A DNA stretch of 64,000 nt from an uncultured Pelagibacteraceae bacterium (GTDB lineage: Bacteria > Pseudomonadota > Alphaproteobacteria > Pelagibacterales > Pelagibacteraceae), in assembly GCA_902597175.1 (NCBI GenBank), contig CACJWN010000001.1, positions 62,001 through 126,000 on the forward strand, written 5' to 3'. The stretch's first letter is position 1. Each line of letters opens with the position of its first letter. The notes below the pieces were generated by a model. That model did not search any database, had not been told where the DNA came from, and worked only from the letters and a program-made list of their open reading frames with translations. This document shows positions 27,497 to 35,794 of the stretch, piece after piece. Both the position numbers and the translations under genes were made by a program.

Positions 27497-28317
27497 TATT
27501 TTAATTTAGATAATAAGAGTTCGATTAACTTTTGATCAATCTCTGGATTAATTTTAGTCCATAAATAAAAAGCTTTTTGTCCTTGATAAATGAACATTTC
27601 AAGACCATTAAAAACTCTTATATTCTTTTCTTTCAAATATTTAAAAGTTTTAGTCTCTAAAGGATTATAAATTGTATCAATATAAATTAAACTGTTTTTC
27701 ACTTGATCAAAATTAAAATTAAAATCTTGTCCATTTTTAAGACCCAAACTAGTTGCATTGATGATTATATCATAATTTTTCAACTCATTTTTTAAATTTG
27801 TCCAGTTTATTATGTTCAGATATTTAAATTTTTTCTTTAAGAAAATACACTTATCTTCCGTTCGATTAACTATAGAAATATTCTTCACTCCACATTTTTC
27901 AAGAGATAAGATTACTGATGGCGAAACTCCTCCTGCACCTATAACTAGGGCGTTCTTCTTATTAATATTATCTACCTCTTTAAAATAAGCCGCCTGTAAT
28001 CCAAATACGTCTGTATTTTCTCCGACAATTGTCCCTTTATCATCTAAAAAAACTGTATTAACTGAGCTTGTAATTTCAGCATCGTTGATAAGAACATCAA
28101 TGTGTGGGACGATTTTTTGTTTATATGGAAGTGTTATATTAATGCCAATTAAATCTTTATTTTTAATTCTATTAATTAGATTTTGTATTTCACTGTTTTC
28201 AATTTCTATTATTGAATAGTTTGCATCTATTTTGTATTTTTCAAACCAGTAATTATGTAGAATAGGTGATAAAGAGTGTTTTATAGGGTTTCCAATTATC
28301 CCGTATTTTTTTGTCAT
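27496..28317 (-). CDS. aroE: Shikimate dehydrogenase
   Basis: A 273-aa enzyme of the shikimate pathway. The substrate domain reads YGIIGNPIKHSLSPILHNYWF and GINITLPYKQKIVPHID with the catalytic Lys in PYK, then NTVFLDDKGTIVGENTDVFG. The NADP domain has ALVIGAGGVSPSVILSL and VNRTEDK; YIDTIYNPLETKTF and FNGLEMFIYQGQKAF close the fold. It reduces 3-dehydroshikimate. It overlaps maf by 4 bases and coaE by 1. Confidence 0.96.
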   Translation of the reverse strand: MTKKYGIIGNPIKHSLSPILHNYWFEKYKIDANYSIIEIENSEIQNLINRIKNKDLIGINITLPYKQKIVPHIDVLINDAEITSSVNTVFLDDKGTIVGENTDVFGLQAAYFKEVDNINKKNALVIGAGGVSPSVILSLEKCGVKNISIVNRTEDKCIFLKKKFKYLNIINWTNLKNELKNYDIIINATSLGLKNGQDFNFNFDQVKNSLIYIDTIYNPLETKTFKYLKEKNIRVFNGLEMFIYQGQKAFYLWTKINPEIDQKLIELLLSKLK

Positions 28318-28898
28318 TTTTTATATTTATTAATATAGTTGATAATATCTTTAATAGGCAAACCCATAATTGAGTTGTGGTCGCCTTTTATATACTCAAA
28401 CAATTCCAAGCCCTCAGCTTCAACTTGATAGACACCATAAGCTAGTAAAGTTTCAGTCTTAATTTTATTTAGATAATTTAATAGTTTTTCATCAGTAAAA
28501 TTTTTCATTTTCAACTCAGAAGAGTCCGTATGATTCCAGACCATTGCTCCATTCTTAGAAATACACACAGAACTTATTAGGTAATGTTTAGAATTATTCA
28601 ACTTTTTTAAAATATCAAATGCCTCATTTCGATTTTTTGGTTTGTTAATCAGTTTGTTGTCTAAAGAAATTACACTATCAGCTCCTAGGACCATTATATC
28701 TGGATTTTTACTACTAACTTTAATAGATTTTATCTCTGCTAAATTTTTTGAAATTATCAATGGATCTGCTCCCTCGCTGAGAAGAGCTGCTTTTACTTCG
28801 TCTTCGTCTACGTTTGAAACAATTACATCAGCATCAATATTATTATCATCTAAGATCTTTTTTCTGACACCGCTTTTTGAGGCCAAAATTAATTTCAT
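28314..28898 (-). CDS. maf: Maf-like nucleotide pyrophosphatase
   Basis: A 194-aa Maf/ASFH protein. Family motifs: LILASKSGVRKKIL (SxSxxR), LGADSVISLDNKLINKP (catalytic Asp of the DT/DS motif), EAFDILKKLNNSKHYLISSV and GDHNSIMGLPI. Maf proteins hydrolyse non-canonical or modified nucleoside triphosphates to monophosphates. The motif has S rather than T after ADS, a common variant. It overlaps PPSR and aroE by 4 bases each, giving tight coupling. Confidence 0.94.
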   Translation of the reverse strand: MKLILASKSGVRKKILDDNNIDADVIVSNVDEDEVKAALLSEGADPLIISKNLAEIKSIKVSSKNPDIMVLGADSVISLDNKLINKPKNRNEAFDILKKLNNSKHYLISSVCISKNGAMVWNHTDSSELKMKNFTDEKLLNYLNKIKTETLLAYGVYQVEAEGLELFEYIKGDHNSIMGLPIKDIINYINKYKK

Positions 28899-29713
28899 AT
28901 GTTTTTTTTAATTTCTATTATCTTTAATATAGACGCAGCTGTTTCTTCAACAGACCTTCTTGTAACGTCTATTATTGGCCAATTGTTTTTTTTAAAAAGA
29001 TTTTTTGAATCATTTACCTCTTTTTTAATAAATTCTAAATTTGTGTAATCTTTAATTTGATGTTCATTCATTATCGCAACTCTATTCCGTCTAATGTCTG
29101 CTAACCGTTCAGGATCAGCTATAAGACCAATAACGCAGGCTTTTGTTTTAGAATTTAATTTTGGTGGTATTTTATGGTCTAGTACTAAAGGTATATTTAT
29201 AGTTTTATATCCCCTATTAGCTAAATATATGGAGGTAGGTGTTTTACTAGTTCTGCTTACACCTAGCAAAATAACGTCTGCATCATTTATATCATCTACT
29301 TTCTTCCCATCATCATGTGACATGGTAAATTGAATAGCTTCTATACGTTTGTAATAATCATCATCTAATACGTGTTGTGCGCTGGGTTTATGAATTGCCT
29401 TTTGGTTAAGTAATTTTGAAAAACTTAAAATAAGATTCCCTAGAATGCCGAAACATGGAACCTTGTTTTTTTCAGCTTGATTTGAGATATATTTCGCCAG
29501 TTTAGTTTCAACTATTGTATATAAAATTAATGAGCTTTCTAGTCTTAAACACTCTTTAATTATTTTGTCTATCTGTTGTTCAGTTCTAACAAAAGCAAAC
29601 TCCCTTTTTTCATAATCAAAGTTTGAAAATTGTGATTTTAGAGAAAGAAATATTCTATCTAAAGTTTCGCCAGTAGAGTCAGACACAAGATATACATTGT
29701 ATTTTTGGTTCAT
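28895..29713 (-). CDS. Pyruvate, phosphate dikinase regulatory protein-like kinase/phosphorylase (PPSR, DUF299)
   Basis: A 272-aa PPSR family protein: YNVYLVSDSTGETLDRI at the start, GILGNLILSFSKLL, the P-loop ADVILLGVSRTSKTPTSIYLANRGYKTINIPL, and CVIGLIADPERLADIRRNR. It catalyses ADP-dependent phosphorylation and Pi-dependent dephosphorylation of PEP synthase or pyruvate phosphate dikinase. It is the first gene of a minus-strand operon running to dnaQ. Its position across the 272-base gap from hemE matches the gene order at known alphaproteobacterial replication origins. Confidence 0.94.
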   Translation of the reverse strand: MNQKYNVYLVSDSTGETLDRIFLSLKSQFSNFDYEKREFAFVRTEQQIDKIIKECLRLESSLILYTIVETKLAKYISNQAEKNKVPCFGILGNLILSFSKLLNQKAIHKPSAQHVLDDDYYKRIEAIQFTMSHDDGKKVDDINDADVILLGVSRTSKTPTSIYLANRGYKTINIPLVLDHKIPPKLNSKTKACVIGLIADPERLADIRRNRVAIMNEHQIKDYTNLEFIKKEVNDSKNLFKKNNWPIIDVTRRSVEETAASILKIIEIKKNI

Positions 29714-29985
29714 ATGTGTGTTAATAAATAATTAATAAATAAATTTATTCACTTTTTAATTTACTAGAGTAAAAAAAATTAACATTAATTCACAATATTT
29801 AAACATTTTGTTAGATGTTAATAATGTTGTTTTACTAATGTTTACAAGATTAATAAAGTCTTCAAAATAGGACTTTTTGATGAAAGTTATTCATCTTTCT
29901 ATGTATAAAAATTGTATAAATAGTTATATGACTATTAAACAGGGTCAATTACTCAAACAATACTTTTAAAATACTTTTATATAAT
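29714..29985. other. Putative chromosomal replication origin (oriC)
   Basis: This 272-base gap is the longest non-coding stretch in the window and lies between divergent PPSR and hemE. In Caulobacter and Rickettsia the origin lies beside hemE, and this neighbourhood is conserved. The gap is extremely AT-rich, with an unwinding-type stretch TTAATAAATAATTAATAAA (29721-29739). Near-matches (8 of 9) to the DnaA box TTATNCACA are TTATTCACT at 29745, TAATTCACA at 29786, and TGTTAATAA (reverse) at 29719 and 29816; TTATTCATC at 29887 matches 7 of 9. There is no perfect box, so the call rests on context as much as on boxes. Confidence 0.55.
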
Positions 29986-30996
29986 ATGAGCAATCTTAAT
30001 AAAATCTTATTAAATAAAATTAATTGTAAATCTGTATGGTTTATGAGACAAGCAGGTAGGTACCTTCCAGAATTTCAAAGAATTCGATCTAAAAACCAAG
30101 ATTTTGTTAAATTATGCTTAAATAGTGAGTTGAGTTCAGAAATTACATTACAACCAATTGAAAGATTTGATTTAGACTCTGCAATTATTTTTTCTGATAT
30201 TTTGATGGTTCCTTACGCATTAGGGCAGAATGTAAAATTCACAAAAGGTTCCGGACCAAAGCTGAGTGATTTTAATTTAAATCAATTTTTAAAGAGTGAA
30301 GAAAATATTTTTTCCGATAAACTTAGTCCAGTCTACAAAGCAATAGATATCACAAGAAAAAAATTAAAAAAAAGTAAGTCGCTTATTTCTTTTATTGGGG
30401 CGCCATGGACTCTTATCGTGTACATGTTGAATGTTAAAGAGGATAAAGGAGAAATAAATCTACGAAAACTTCAAGATAAAAAAAAGGAACTCAATCAAAT
30501 AATAGAAACTTTAATCAACTTTTTGTGCATTCATATCAAAAACCAGATAAATGCCGGTGCAGATGTAATACAAATTTTCGACTCTTGGGCAGGCTTAATT
30601 CCCACAAAGAATTTAAATGACTATTGTTACACACCTAACGCAAAAATTTTGAATTTTTGTAGAAAACAAAAAATACCTACCATTTGCTTTCCTAAAGGAA
30701 TAAGAGAAAGATACGAAGATTTTAACGACATTGTTAAACCAGATGGAATTAATTTGGACCCAGACATCGATCCGGCATGGGCAAGAGAAAAGTTAAGAAA
30801 TGTAGTGATCCAAGGAGGTCTAAATCCCAATATATTATTAAAAGATGATGAAGATATTATTAAGGGGGCGACTAAATACATTCGAACTTTCAAGGATATT
30901 CCTTATGTTTTCAATTTAGGTCACGGGTTACTTCCTGAAACAGATCCTGATAAAGTAGGTAGGTTAATAAAATTTTATAGGAACTTTAATGGATAA
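29986..30996 (+). CDS. hemE: Uroporphyrinogen decarboxylase
   Basis: A 336-aa TIM-barrel enzyme. The signature KSVWFMRQAGRYLPEFQRIR is complete (RQAGRYLPEY type), followed by DLDSAIIFSDILMVPYALG with the catalytic Asp, FIGAPWTLIVYML (GxPxTL), IQIFDSWAGL and FNLGHGLLPETDPDKV. It converts uroporphyrinogen III to coproporphyrinogen III. It opens the hemE-hemH-hemJ run and borders the putative origin, as in Caulobacter. The 3' end overlaps hemH by 8 bases. Confidence 0.97.
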   Translation: MSNLNKILLNKINCKSVWFMRQAGRYLPEFQRIRSKNQDFVKLCLNSELSSEITLQPIERFDLDSAIIFSDILMVPYALGQNVKFTKGSGPKLSDFNLNQFLKSEENIFSDKLSPVYKAIDITRKKLKKSKSLISFIGAPWTLIVYMLNVKEDKGEINLRKLQDKKKELNQIIETLINFLCIHIKNQINAGADVIQIFDSWAGLIPTKNLNDYCYTPNAKILNFCRKQKIPTICFPKGIRERYEDFNDIVKPDGINLDPDIDPAWAREKLRNVVIQGGLNPNILLKDDEDIIKGATKYIRTFKDIPYVFNLGHGLLPETDPDKVGRLIKFYRNFNG

Positions 30997-31981
30997 AAAT
31001 CACCCCGAAGTAAAATTTGGCAAAACTGGAGTTTTAATTATAAACCTCGGAACACCAGACTCAACAAGTTGGTGGGATATAAGAAGATATTTAAAAGAAT
31101 TTTTATCTGATAGAAGAGTAATAGAAATTAATCCAATAATTTGGCAAATAATTCTGAACTTATTTATTCTTAATTTTCGACCTTCTAAAACCGCACATGC
31201 TTATAAGCAAATCTGGAGAAAGGAAAGCAACGAGTCTCCATTATTATATTTTACAAAACAACAGTCAGAGAAATTAAATGACAAAATAGGAAATGAAAAT
31301 GTATTAGTGGATTTTGCAATGAGATACGGTAATCCAAGTATCAGATCTAAACTGAGCACAATGAAAGAAAAGGGTTGTGAAAATATAATAGTATTACCTC
31401 TTTACCCTCAATATGCTGCAGCAACAACTGCAACTGTCTGTGATGAAATCTATAGATCATTAATGAAAATGAGGTGGCAGCCAAGTCTACAGATAATACC
31501 ACACTATGAGAGTGACCCTTTATATATTGATGCTTTGATTGACAGTATTGAAAAAAAAATTAGTGAAATAGACTGGAAACCCGATCTGATAATTTCTTCC
31601 TATCACGGAATTCCAAAATCCTATTTTGATAAAGGAGACCCGTATCATTGTTATTGTCATAAAACAACCAGACTAATGAAGGAAAAGTTCAATAAAGTTG
31701 AAATACAGACAACTTTTCAGTCAAGATTCGGCCCACAAGAATGGCTTACACCTTACACGGATAAAACTTTAGAAAAATTACCAGGAGAAGGAATTAAGAA
31801 TTTATTAATTATTTGTCCTGGTTTTGCCTCTGACTGTGTTGAAACGCTAGAGGAAATAAATATTCAAGGAAGAGAAAGCTTTATTGAAAAAGGTGGTAAA
31901 AATTTCGATTTAATTCCTTGTTTAAATGATAATTCAAAACACATTAATCTATTCGAAAAATTAGTAAGCAAATATTTATAG
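30989..31981 (+). CDS. hemH: Ferrochelatase
   Basis: A 330-aa ferrochelatase: GVLIINLGTPDSTSWWDIRRYLKEFLSDRRVIE at the N-terminus, the catalytic His region LIISSYHGIPKSYFDKGDPYHCYCHKTTRLM, TFQSRFGPQEWLTPYTD and LLIICPGFASDCVETLEEI (catalytic Glu). Cysteines in the YHCYCHK stretch and SDCVETLEE, seen in many alphaproteobacterial enzymes, could bind an iron-sulfur cluster. It inserts iron into protoporphyrin IX. Only one base separates it from hemJ. Confidence 0.97.
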   Translation: MDKNHPEVKFGKTGVLIINLGTPDSTSWWDIRRYLKEFLSDRRVIEINPIIWQIILNLFILNFRPSKTAHAYKQIWRKESNESPLLYFTKQQSEKLNDKIGNENVLVDFAMRYGNPSIRSKLSTMKEKGCENIIVLPLYPQYAAATTATVCDEIYRSLMKMRWQPSLQIIPHYESDPLYIDALIDSIEKKISEIDWKPDLIISSYHGIPKSYFDKGDPYHCYCHKTTRLMKEKFNKVEIQTTFQSRFGPQEWLTPYTDKTLEKLPGEGIKNLLIICPGFASDCVETLEEINIQGRESFIEKGGKNFDLIPCLNDNSKHINLFEKLVSKYL

Positions 31982-31982
31982 A

Positions 31983-32414
31983 ATGAACTTATATCTTCTT
32001 TTTAAATCCTTGCATCTTATTGCTGTAATTTCTTGGATGGCAGGCCTTCTTTATCTACCGAGAATATTTGTTTATCATTCAGAGGCTGATCATGAGTCTC
32101 AAAAAACAATCTTTAAGATTATGGAAAAAAGACTTTATAACTACATCATGATGCCCGCAATGCTTCTTTCATGGCTGTTTGGTATTTTGCTTATTCATAG
32201 TCTCGGTTTTGGTGTTTTTTCAGAATTGTGGATGCAAATAAAGACTGTTGCAGTAGTTATTCTTACTTATTATCACTTTACTTTAGCAAAATATTTAAAT
32301 GATTTTGCTCTCAACAATAATCAGAAAACCTCAAAATTTTTTAGGATATATAATGAAATACCAACAATAATACTAATAGTAGTAATTTTTGTTGTTATTT
32401 TTAAACCTTTATAA
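31983..32414 (+). CDS. hemJ: Protoporphyrinogen IX oxidase HemJ
   Basis: A 143-aa four-helix inner-membrane protein: LYLLFKSLHLIAVISWMAGLLYLPRIFVYH carries the conserved His and Arg of HemJ (UPF0093), and MMPAMLLSWLFGILLI and LWMQIKTVAVVILTYYHFTLAKYL follow with the conserved Lys region. HemJ oxidises protoporphyrinogen IX to protoporphyrin IX, the step directly before HemH. Its place directly after hemE-hemH completes the late haem pathway in one operon. Confidence 0.93.
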   Translation: MNLYLLFKSLHLIAVISWMAGLLYLPRIFVYHSEADHESQKTIFKIMEKRLYNYIMMPAMLLSWLFGILLIHSLGFGVFSELWMQIKTVAVVILTYYHFTLAKYLNDFALNNNQKTSKFFRIYNEIPTIILIVVIFVVIFKPL

Positions 32415-32421
32415 TTAGGGG

Positions 32422-32449
32422 TTGAAATTTTTCTAAAAAGACATATATT
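32422..32449 (+). promoter_or_regulatory. Probable sigma70-type promoter of rho
   Basis: TTGAAA (32422-32427) and TATATT (32444-32449) with a 16-base spacer lie 32 bases before the rho ATG, in the only gap between hemJ and rho. This is a good match to a housekeeping promoter. It would give rho its own promoter, useful for the known autoregulation of rho in bacteria. Confidence 0.5.
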
Positions 32450-32481
32450 TTTATAACTTCTCTTAAACTAAAAATAATCAC

Positions 32482-33756
32482 ATGAATTTACAAGAATTAA
32501 AGCAAAAAAATCCTGCAGAGCTTATAACTGAAGCTGAAAAACTCGGTATAGAAAATCCAAGCACTTTAAGAAAACAAGAAATTTTATTTGCTATTTTAAA
32601 AAAATTGGCTGAAAAAAACGAACAAATAACAGCCATTGGAGTTTTAGAAGTTTTACAAGACGGCTTTGGTTTTTTACGAGCGATCGAATCAAATTATCTT
32701 CCTGGACCTGATGATATTTATGTAAGTCCAAGTCAGATCAGAAGGTTCGGTTTAAGAACTGGTGACTCGGTTGAAGGGGAAATTAGAGGGCCAAAGGACG
32801 CCGAAAGATACTTTGCACTCCTTAAAGTAAATAAAATAAATTTTGATGACTCTGATAAAGGAAAAAATAAAATAGCTTTTGATAATTTAACCCCTCTTTA
32901 TCCAAACGAAAGAATTAAATTAGAAGTAGAAACATCAAAAATTGAAAAAAAACCAGACAACACAGCAAGACTAATTGATCTTGTGAGCCCAATAGGAAAA
33001 GGACAAAGATCTTTGATAGTCTCACCGCCAAGGGCTGGTAAAACAATAATCCTTCAGAACATCGCTCAATCAATTACAGCCAATCATCCTGAATGTTACT
33101 TGATGGTTTTGTTAATTGACGAAAGGCCCGAAGAAGTTACTGATATGCAAAGGTCTGTTAAGGGCGAAGTTGTAGCCTCAACTTTTGACGAGCCGGCCTC
33201 TAGGCATGTAGCTGTTGCTGAGATGGTGATTGAGAAAGCAAAAAGATTAGTTGAGCATAAGAAGGATGTAGTTATTTTATTGGATTCTATTACAAGATTG
33301 GGAAGAGCATACAACGCTGTTATACCAAGTTCTGGTAAAGTTTTGACTGGAGGTGTTGATGCTAACGCTCTTCAAAGACCCAAAAGATTCTTTGGCGCAG
33401 CAAGAAATGTCGAAGAAGGGGGATCCCTTACAATTATTTCAACTGCTTTGATAGATACAGGAAGCAGAATGGACGAGGTAATCTTTGAAGAATTTAAAGG
33501 AACAGGTAACTCCGAATTAATTCTTGATAGAAAAGTTGCCGATAAAAGAATTTATCCTGCGCTAGATATTACTAGATCAGGGACAAGAAGAGAAGAATTG
33601 TTATTTGCAAAAGATGAACTATCGAAAATGAACGTCTTAAGAAGAATAATTAGTCCTATGGGCACTATGGATGGGATAGAGTTTTTAATTTCCAAATTAA
33701 AAAATACAAAAAACAATTCTGATTTTTTTGACTCAATGAATAAGTCCGCTAACTAA
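32482..33756 (+). CDS. rho: Transcription termination factor Rho
   Basis: A 424-aa hexameric RNA helicase. The N-terminal helical part ([39 protein letters not shown]) leads into the OSB RNA-binding domain [37 protein letters not shown]. The motor shows Walker [18 protein letters not shown], Walker [18 protein letters not shown], and the Q/R loops GALT-like [12 protein letters not shown]. Length is typical of short Rho without a large insert. Codons are less AT-biased than average. It is 3 bases from the convergent LON-domain gene. Confidence 0.98.
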   Translation: MNLQELKQKNPAELITEAEKLGIENPSTLRKQEILFAILKKLAEKNEQITAIGVLEVLQDGFGFLRAIESNYLPGPDDIYVSPSQIRRFGLRTGDSVEGEIRGPKDAERYFALLKVNKINFDDSDKGKNKIAFDNLTPLYPNERIKLEVETSKIEKKPDNTARLIDLVSPIGKGQRSLIVSPPRAGKTIILQNIAQSITANHPECYLMVLLIDERPEEVTDMQRSVKGEVVASTFDEPASRHVAVAEMVIEKAKRLVEHKKDVVILLDSITRLGRAYNAVIPSSGKVLTGGVDANALQRPKRFFGAARNVEEGGSLTIISTALIDTGSRMDEVIFEEFKGTGNSELILDRKVADKRIYPALDITRSGTRREELLFAKDELSKMNVLRRIISPMGTMDGIEFLISKLKNTKNNSDFFDSMNKSAN

Positions 33757-33758
33757 CT

Positions 33759-34376
33759 TTACTGAACAGTTTGATTGCTAAAATTTACTTCATGTAAGTA
33801 AAAACTTATAATACTCTCAAGAGTATTAACTTTATCTTTTATTGTTATAGCCTCTAAAAGTTTCTGTTTTTCTTCATTAGTGACTGGTGAAATCATTGAA
33901 AGGGTATTTATTTTTTGTGCTTTATCTAATTTTTCAAATTCTCTCCAGTTTAATAATAATCCATTTTTTCTAAAAAATGTTTTAGCTTTGTTCATAAGAT
34001 CTACTGTGTCCAAATCACCTGATGTATCTTTAAGGTCCTCCTCAAAACTTTTATAATCAACTTTAAATTCTCTATACAATTTATTATTTTCCACTTCTTC
34101 CAGTATTTTAAATCTAGTAATCCCAGTGAGATTTATTAATATTCTCCCATCCTCACTTTTTTGAAGGTCACTAATTTTACCTAAGCACCCAATTTTATAA
34201 ACTTGATTTCCATTTCTTTGAGATTGAACCATTCCCATTAGTTTATCTTTTTTGTAAGTATCATTTACAAGATCTAAATAGCGCTGCTCAAAAATATTTA
34301 AAGGCAGATTAGTCTTTGGAAAATAGATTACCCCACTTAGAGGAAAAACTGGAATTACATTAGGAAAAGATTTCAT
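33759..34376 (-). CDS. LON peptidase substrate-binding-domain protein
   Basis: A 205-aa stand-alone Lon N-domain: IPVFPLSGVIYFPKTNLPLNIFEQRYLDLVNDTYKKDKLMGMVQ, then GCLGKISDLQKSEDGRILINLTGITRFKI, followed by a helical part. The ATPase and protease domains of Lon are absent, which is normal for this alphaproteobacterial family (PF02190-only). The function is unknown; it may bind unfolded protein. It is convergent with rho and divergent from tRNA-Gly. Confidence 0.92.
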   Translation of the reverse strand: MKSFPNVIPVFPLSGVIYFPKTNLPLNIFEQRYLDLVNDTYKKDKLMGMVQSQRNGNQVYKIGCLGKISDLQKSEDGRILINLTGITRFKILEEVENNKLYREFKVDYKSFEEDLKDTSGDLDTVDLMNKAKTFFRKNGLLLNWREFEKLDKAQKINTLSMISPVTNEEKQKLLEAITIKDKVNTLESIISFYLHEVNFSNQTVQ

Positions 34377-34482
34377 TTAATTAATATATTAAAAATTTTA
34401 TATTACTGGTAGTGACATTATTTGCAAATTTTGTTTATTGCTTAATTAGAAAAAAGCTAATACATTCCATGTTGATTTACAA

Positions 34483-34557
34483 GCGGGCATAGCTCAGTGG
34501 TAGAGCGTCTCGTTGCCAACGAGAAGGTCGAGGGTTCAAGTCCCTTTGCCCGCTCCA
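34483..34557 (+). tRNA. tRNA-Gly (anticodon GCC)
   Basis: 75 bases fold as a full cloverleaf: acceptor GCGGGCA / TGCCCGC, D arm with AGCTCAGTGGTAGAGC, anticodon stem TCTCG / CGAGA with loop TTGCCAA giving anticodon GCC, variable loop AGGTC, and T arm with GGTTCAAGTCC. The CCA end is encoded (34555-34557). GCC reads GGC and GGT glycine codons. A TAATAC element at 34458-34463 may be its -10 box. The next coding sequence starts only 6 bases after the CCA. Confidence 0.97.
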
Positions 34558-34562
34558 TATTT

Positions 34563-35456
34563 ATGTTTTCAGAATTTAAAAAAGAAAAAATTACTATTGA
34601 AAACCAAGGTTTTGGAAAAGCAGAAATCACATTTAGACATGGTGGTTCGGGAGAGCCATTATTGTTATTACATGGAAATCCTATGTCACATGTAACATGG
34701 CATAAAATAACCGACGAATTAAAAAATAAATTCTATATTGTGGCTGCAGATCTTAGAGGATACGGAGAAAGCATAGGCCCAGAGGACGGTGGCGAAAATC
34801 ATATAAACTATTCATTTAGAGCAATGGCAAATGATCAAATTAATTTAATGAAAATTCTAGGATATGACAAGTTTCACATAGTTGGTCATGATCGAGGGGC
34901 AAGAACAGCACATAGGATGGCTTTAGATGCTAGCGATAAAATAAAAAAGTTAGCATTGTTTGATATTATGCCTAATCGACATATTTGGACTGTTCAAAAA
35001 AAAGGATGGTCAATTTCTAAATGGCATTGGCTTTTAATGATGCAACCTTATGATCTTCCAGAAAAAATGCTATCCTCCATACCAGCTGATTATTATATGA
35101 AAAAAAAATTATCAAAAAGAGGCGCGAGCTTAGATTTTTGCAAAGAAACTTTTGATGAATATGTCAAATGTTTTAATTACAAAACTATTAGGGGATCATG
35201 TGAAGATTATAGAGCATCACCTTCTTGTGATTTAGATATGGACAACATTGATTTCGAAAAAAAGAATAAGATACGTTGCCCTCTTTTAGTATTATGGGGC
35301 AACAAAAGTGATACTGGAAAAGTTTGGGGTGATGTTTTAAACGTTTGGGGAGACTATAGTATTTCAAAACCAATTGGTGAGGGTCTTGATTGTGGACATT
35401 ATTTGCAAGAGGAGAAACCAAAAGAAGTTATCAACTGGTTAAAAAATTTTTTATAA
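34563..35456 (+). CDS. Alpha/beta hydrolase of the fluoroacetate (haloacetate) dehalogenase type
   Basis: A 297-aa alpha/beta hydrolase. The track start lies inside the tRNA; ATG 34563 is the realistic start. The nucleophile elbow is VGHDRGARTAHRMALD with Asp110, so it acts as a dehalogenase-type rather than a serine hydrolase. Arg111 and Arg114 (carboxylate binding), Asp134 (LFDIMP) and His155-Trp156 (halide pocket) fall at the same numbers as in the characterised Rhodopseudomonas fluoroacetate dehalogenase, and the catalytic His is His279 in CGHYLQEE. The oxyanion segment is LLHGNPMSH. The expected reaction is hydrolysis of haloacetate to glycolate. I could not assign the third halide-binding residue (Tyr). 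It overlaps the pterin dehydratase start by one base. Confidence 0.82.
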   Translation: MFSEFKKEKITIENQGFGKAEITFRHGGSGEPLLLLHGNPMSHVTWHKITDELKNKFYIVAADLRGYGESIGPEDGGENHINYSFRAMANDQINLMKILGYDKFHIVGHDRGARTAHRMALDASDKIKKLALFDIMPNRHIWTVQKKGWSISKWHWLLMMQPYDLPEKMLSSIPADYYMKKKLSKRGASLDFCKETFDEYVKCFNYKTIRGSCEDYRASPSCDLDMDNIDFEKKNKIRCPLLVLWGNKSDTGKVWGDVLNVWGDYSISKPIGEGLDCGHYLQEEKPKEVINWLKNFL

Positions 35457-35794
35457 TGTCTGATCTTTCAAAAAAAAAATGTATTGCATGTAATGGTGAT
35501 ATTCCTCCATTCGACAAAAGTGAAATACATAAATATTTAAAAAAAGTAGATGATTGGGAAGTTAAAAAAAGTGAAGAGGAAAACTTTTACTTAATTAAAG
35601 AATTTAAATTTAAAAATTTCCGAGAAAGTCAAAAATTTGTGAATAAAGTAGGTGAAATCGCAGAGACAGAAAATCACCATCCTGATATTCATTTTGGGTG
35701 GGGTTATTGCAAAGTGAAAATTTTTACGCATGCAATAAAAGGTCTTGCTGAAAGTGATTTTATACTAGCTGCTAAAATAGATAAGATTAATTAA
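35456..35794 (+). CDS. 4a-hydroxytetrahydrobiopterin (pterin-4a-carbinolamine) dehydratase
   Basis: A 112-aa PCD/DCoH protein. The family motif is AETENHHPDIHFGWGYCKVKIFTHAIKGLAESDFILAAKID, with the catalytic HH-P and the later His. The N-terminal KKCIACNGDIPPFDKSEIHKYLKKVDDWEV contains a Cys pair (CIAC), typical of bacterial PCD with L at this site. The track start at 35390 is inside the upstream gene; ATG 35456 overlaps its stop by one base. It recycles hydroxylated pterin cofactors, normally for phenylalanine hydroxylase; no hydroxylase gene is visible here. Convergent with purH. Confidence 0.92.
   Translation: MSDLSKKKCIACNGDIPPFDKSEIHKYLKKVDDWEVKKSEEENFYLIKEFKFKNFRESQKFVNKVGEIAETENHHPDIHFGWGYCKVKIFTHAIKGLAESDFILAAKIDKIN

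Noticed and set aside
29721-29735. TTAA-N7-TTAA, a CtrA-type site in the origin candidate
   Set aside because: The pattern is common by chance in such AT-rich DNA and I cannot confirm that this organism has CtrA control.
34497-34562. N-terminal extension of the dehalogenase ORF (MVERLVANEK...)
   Set aside because: These codons are tRNA-Gly sequence; the cloverleaf is complete, so the coding start must be after it.
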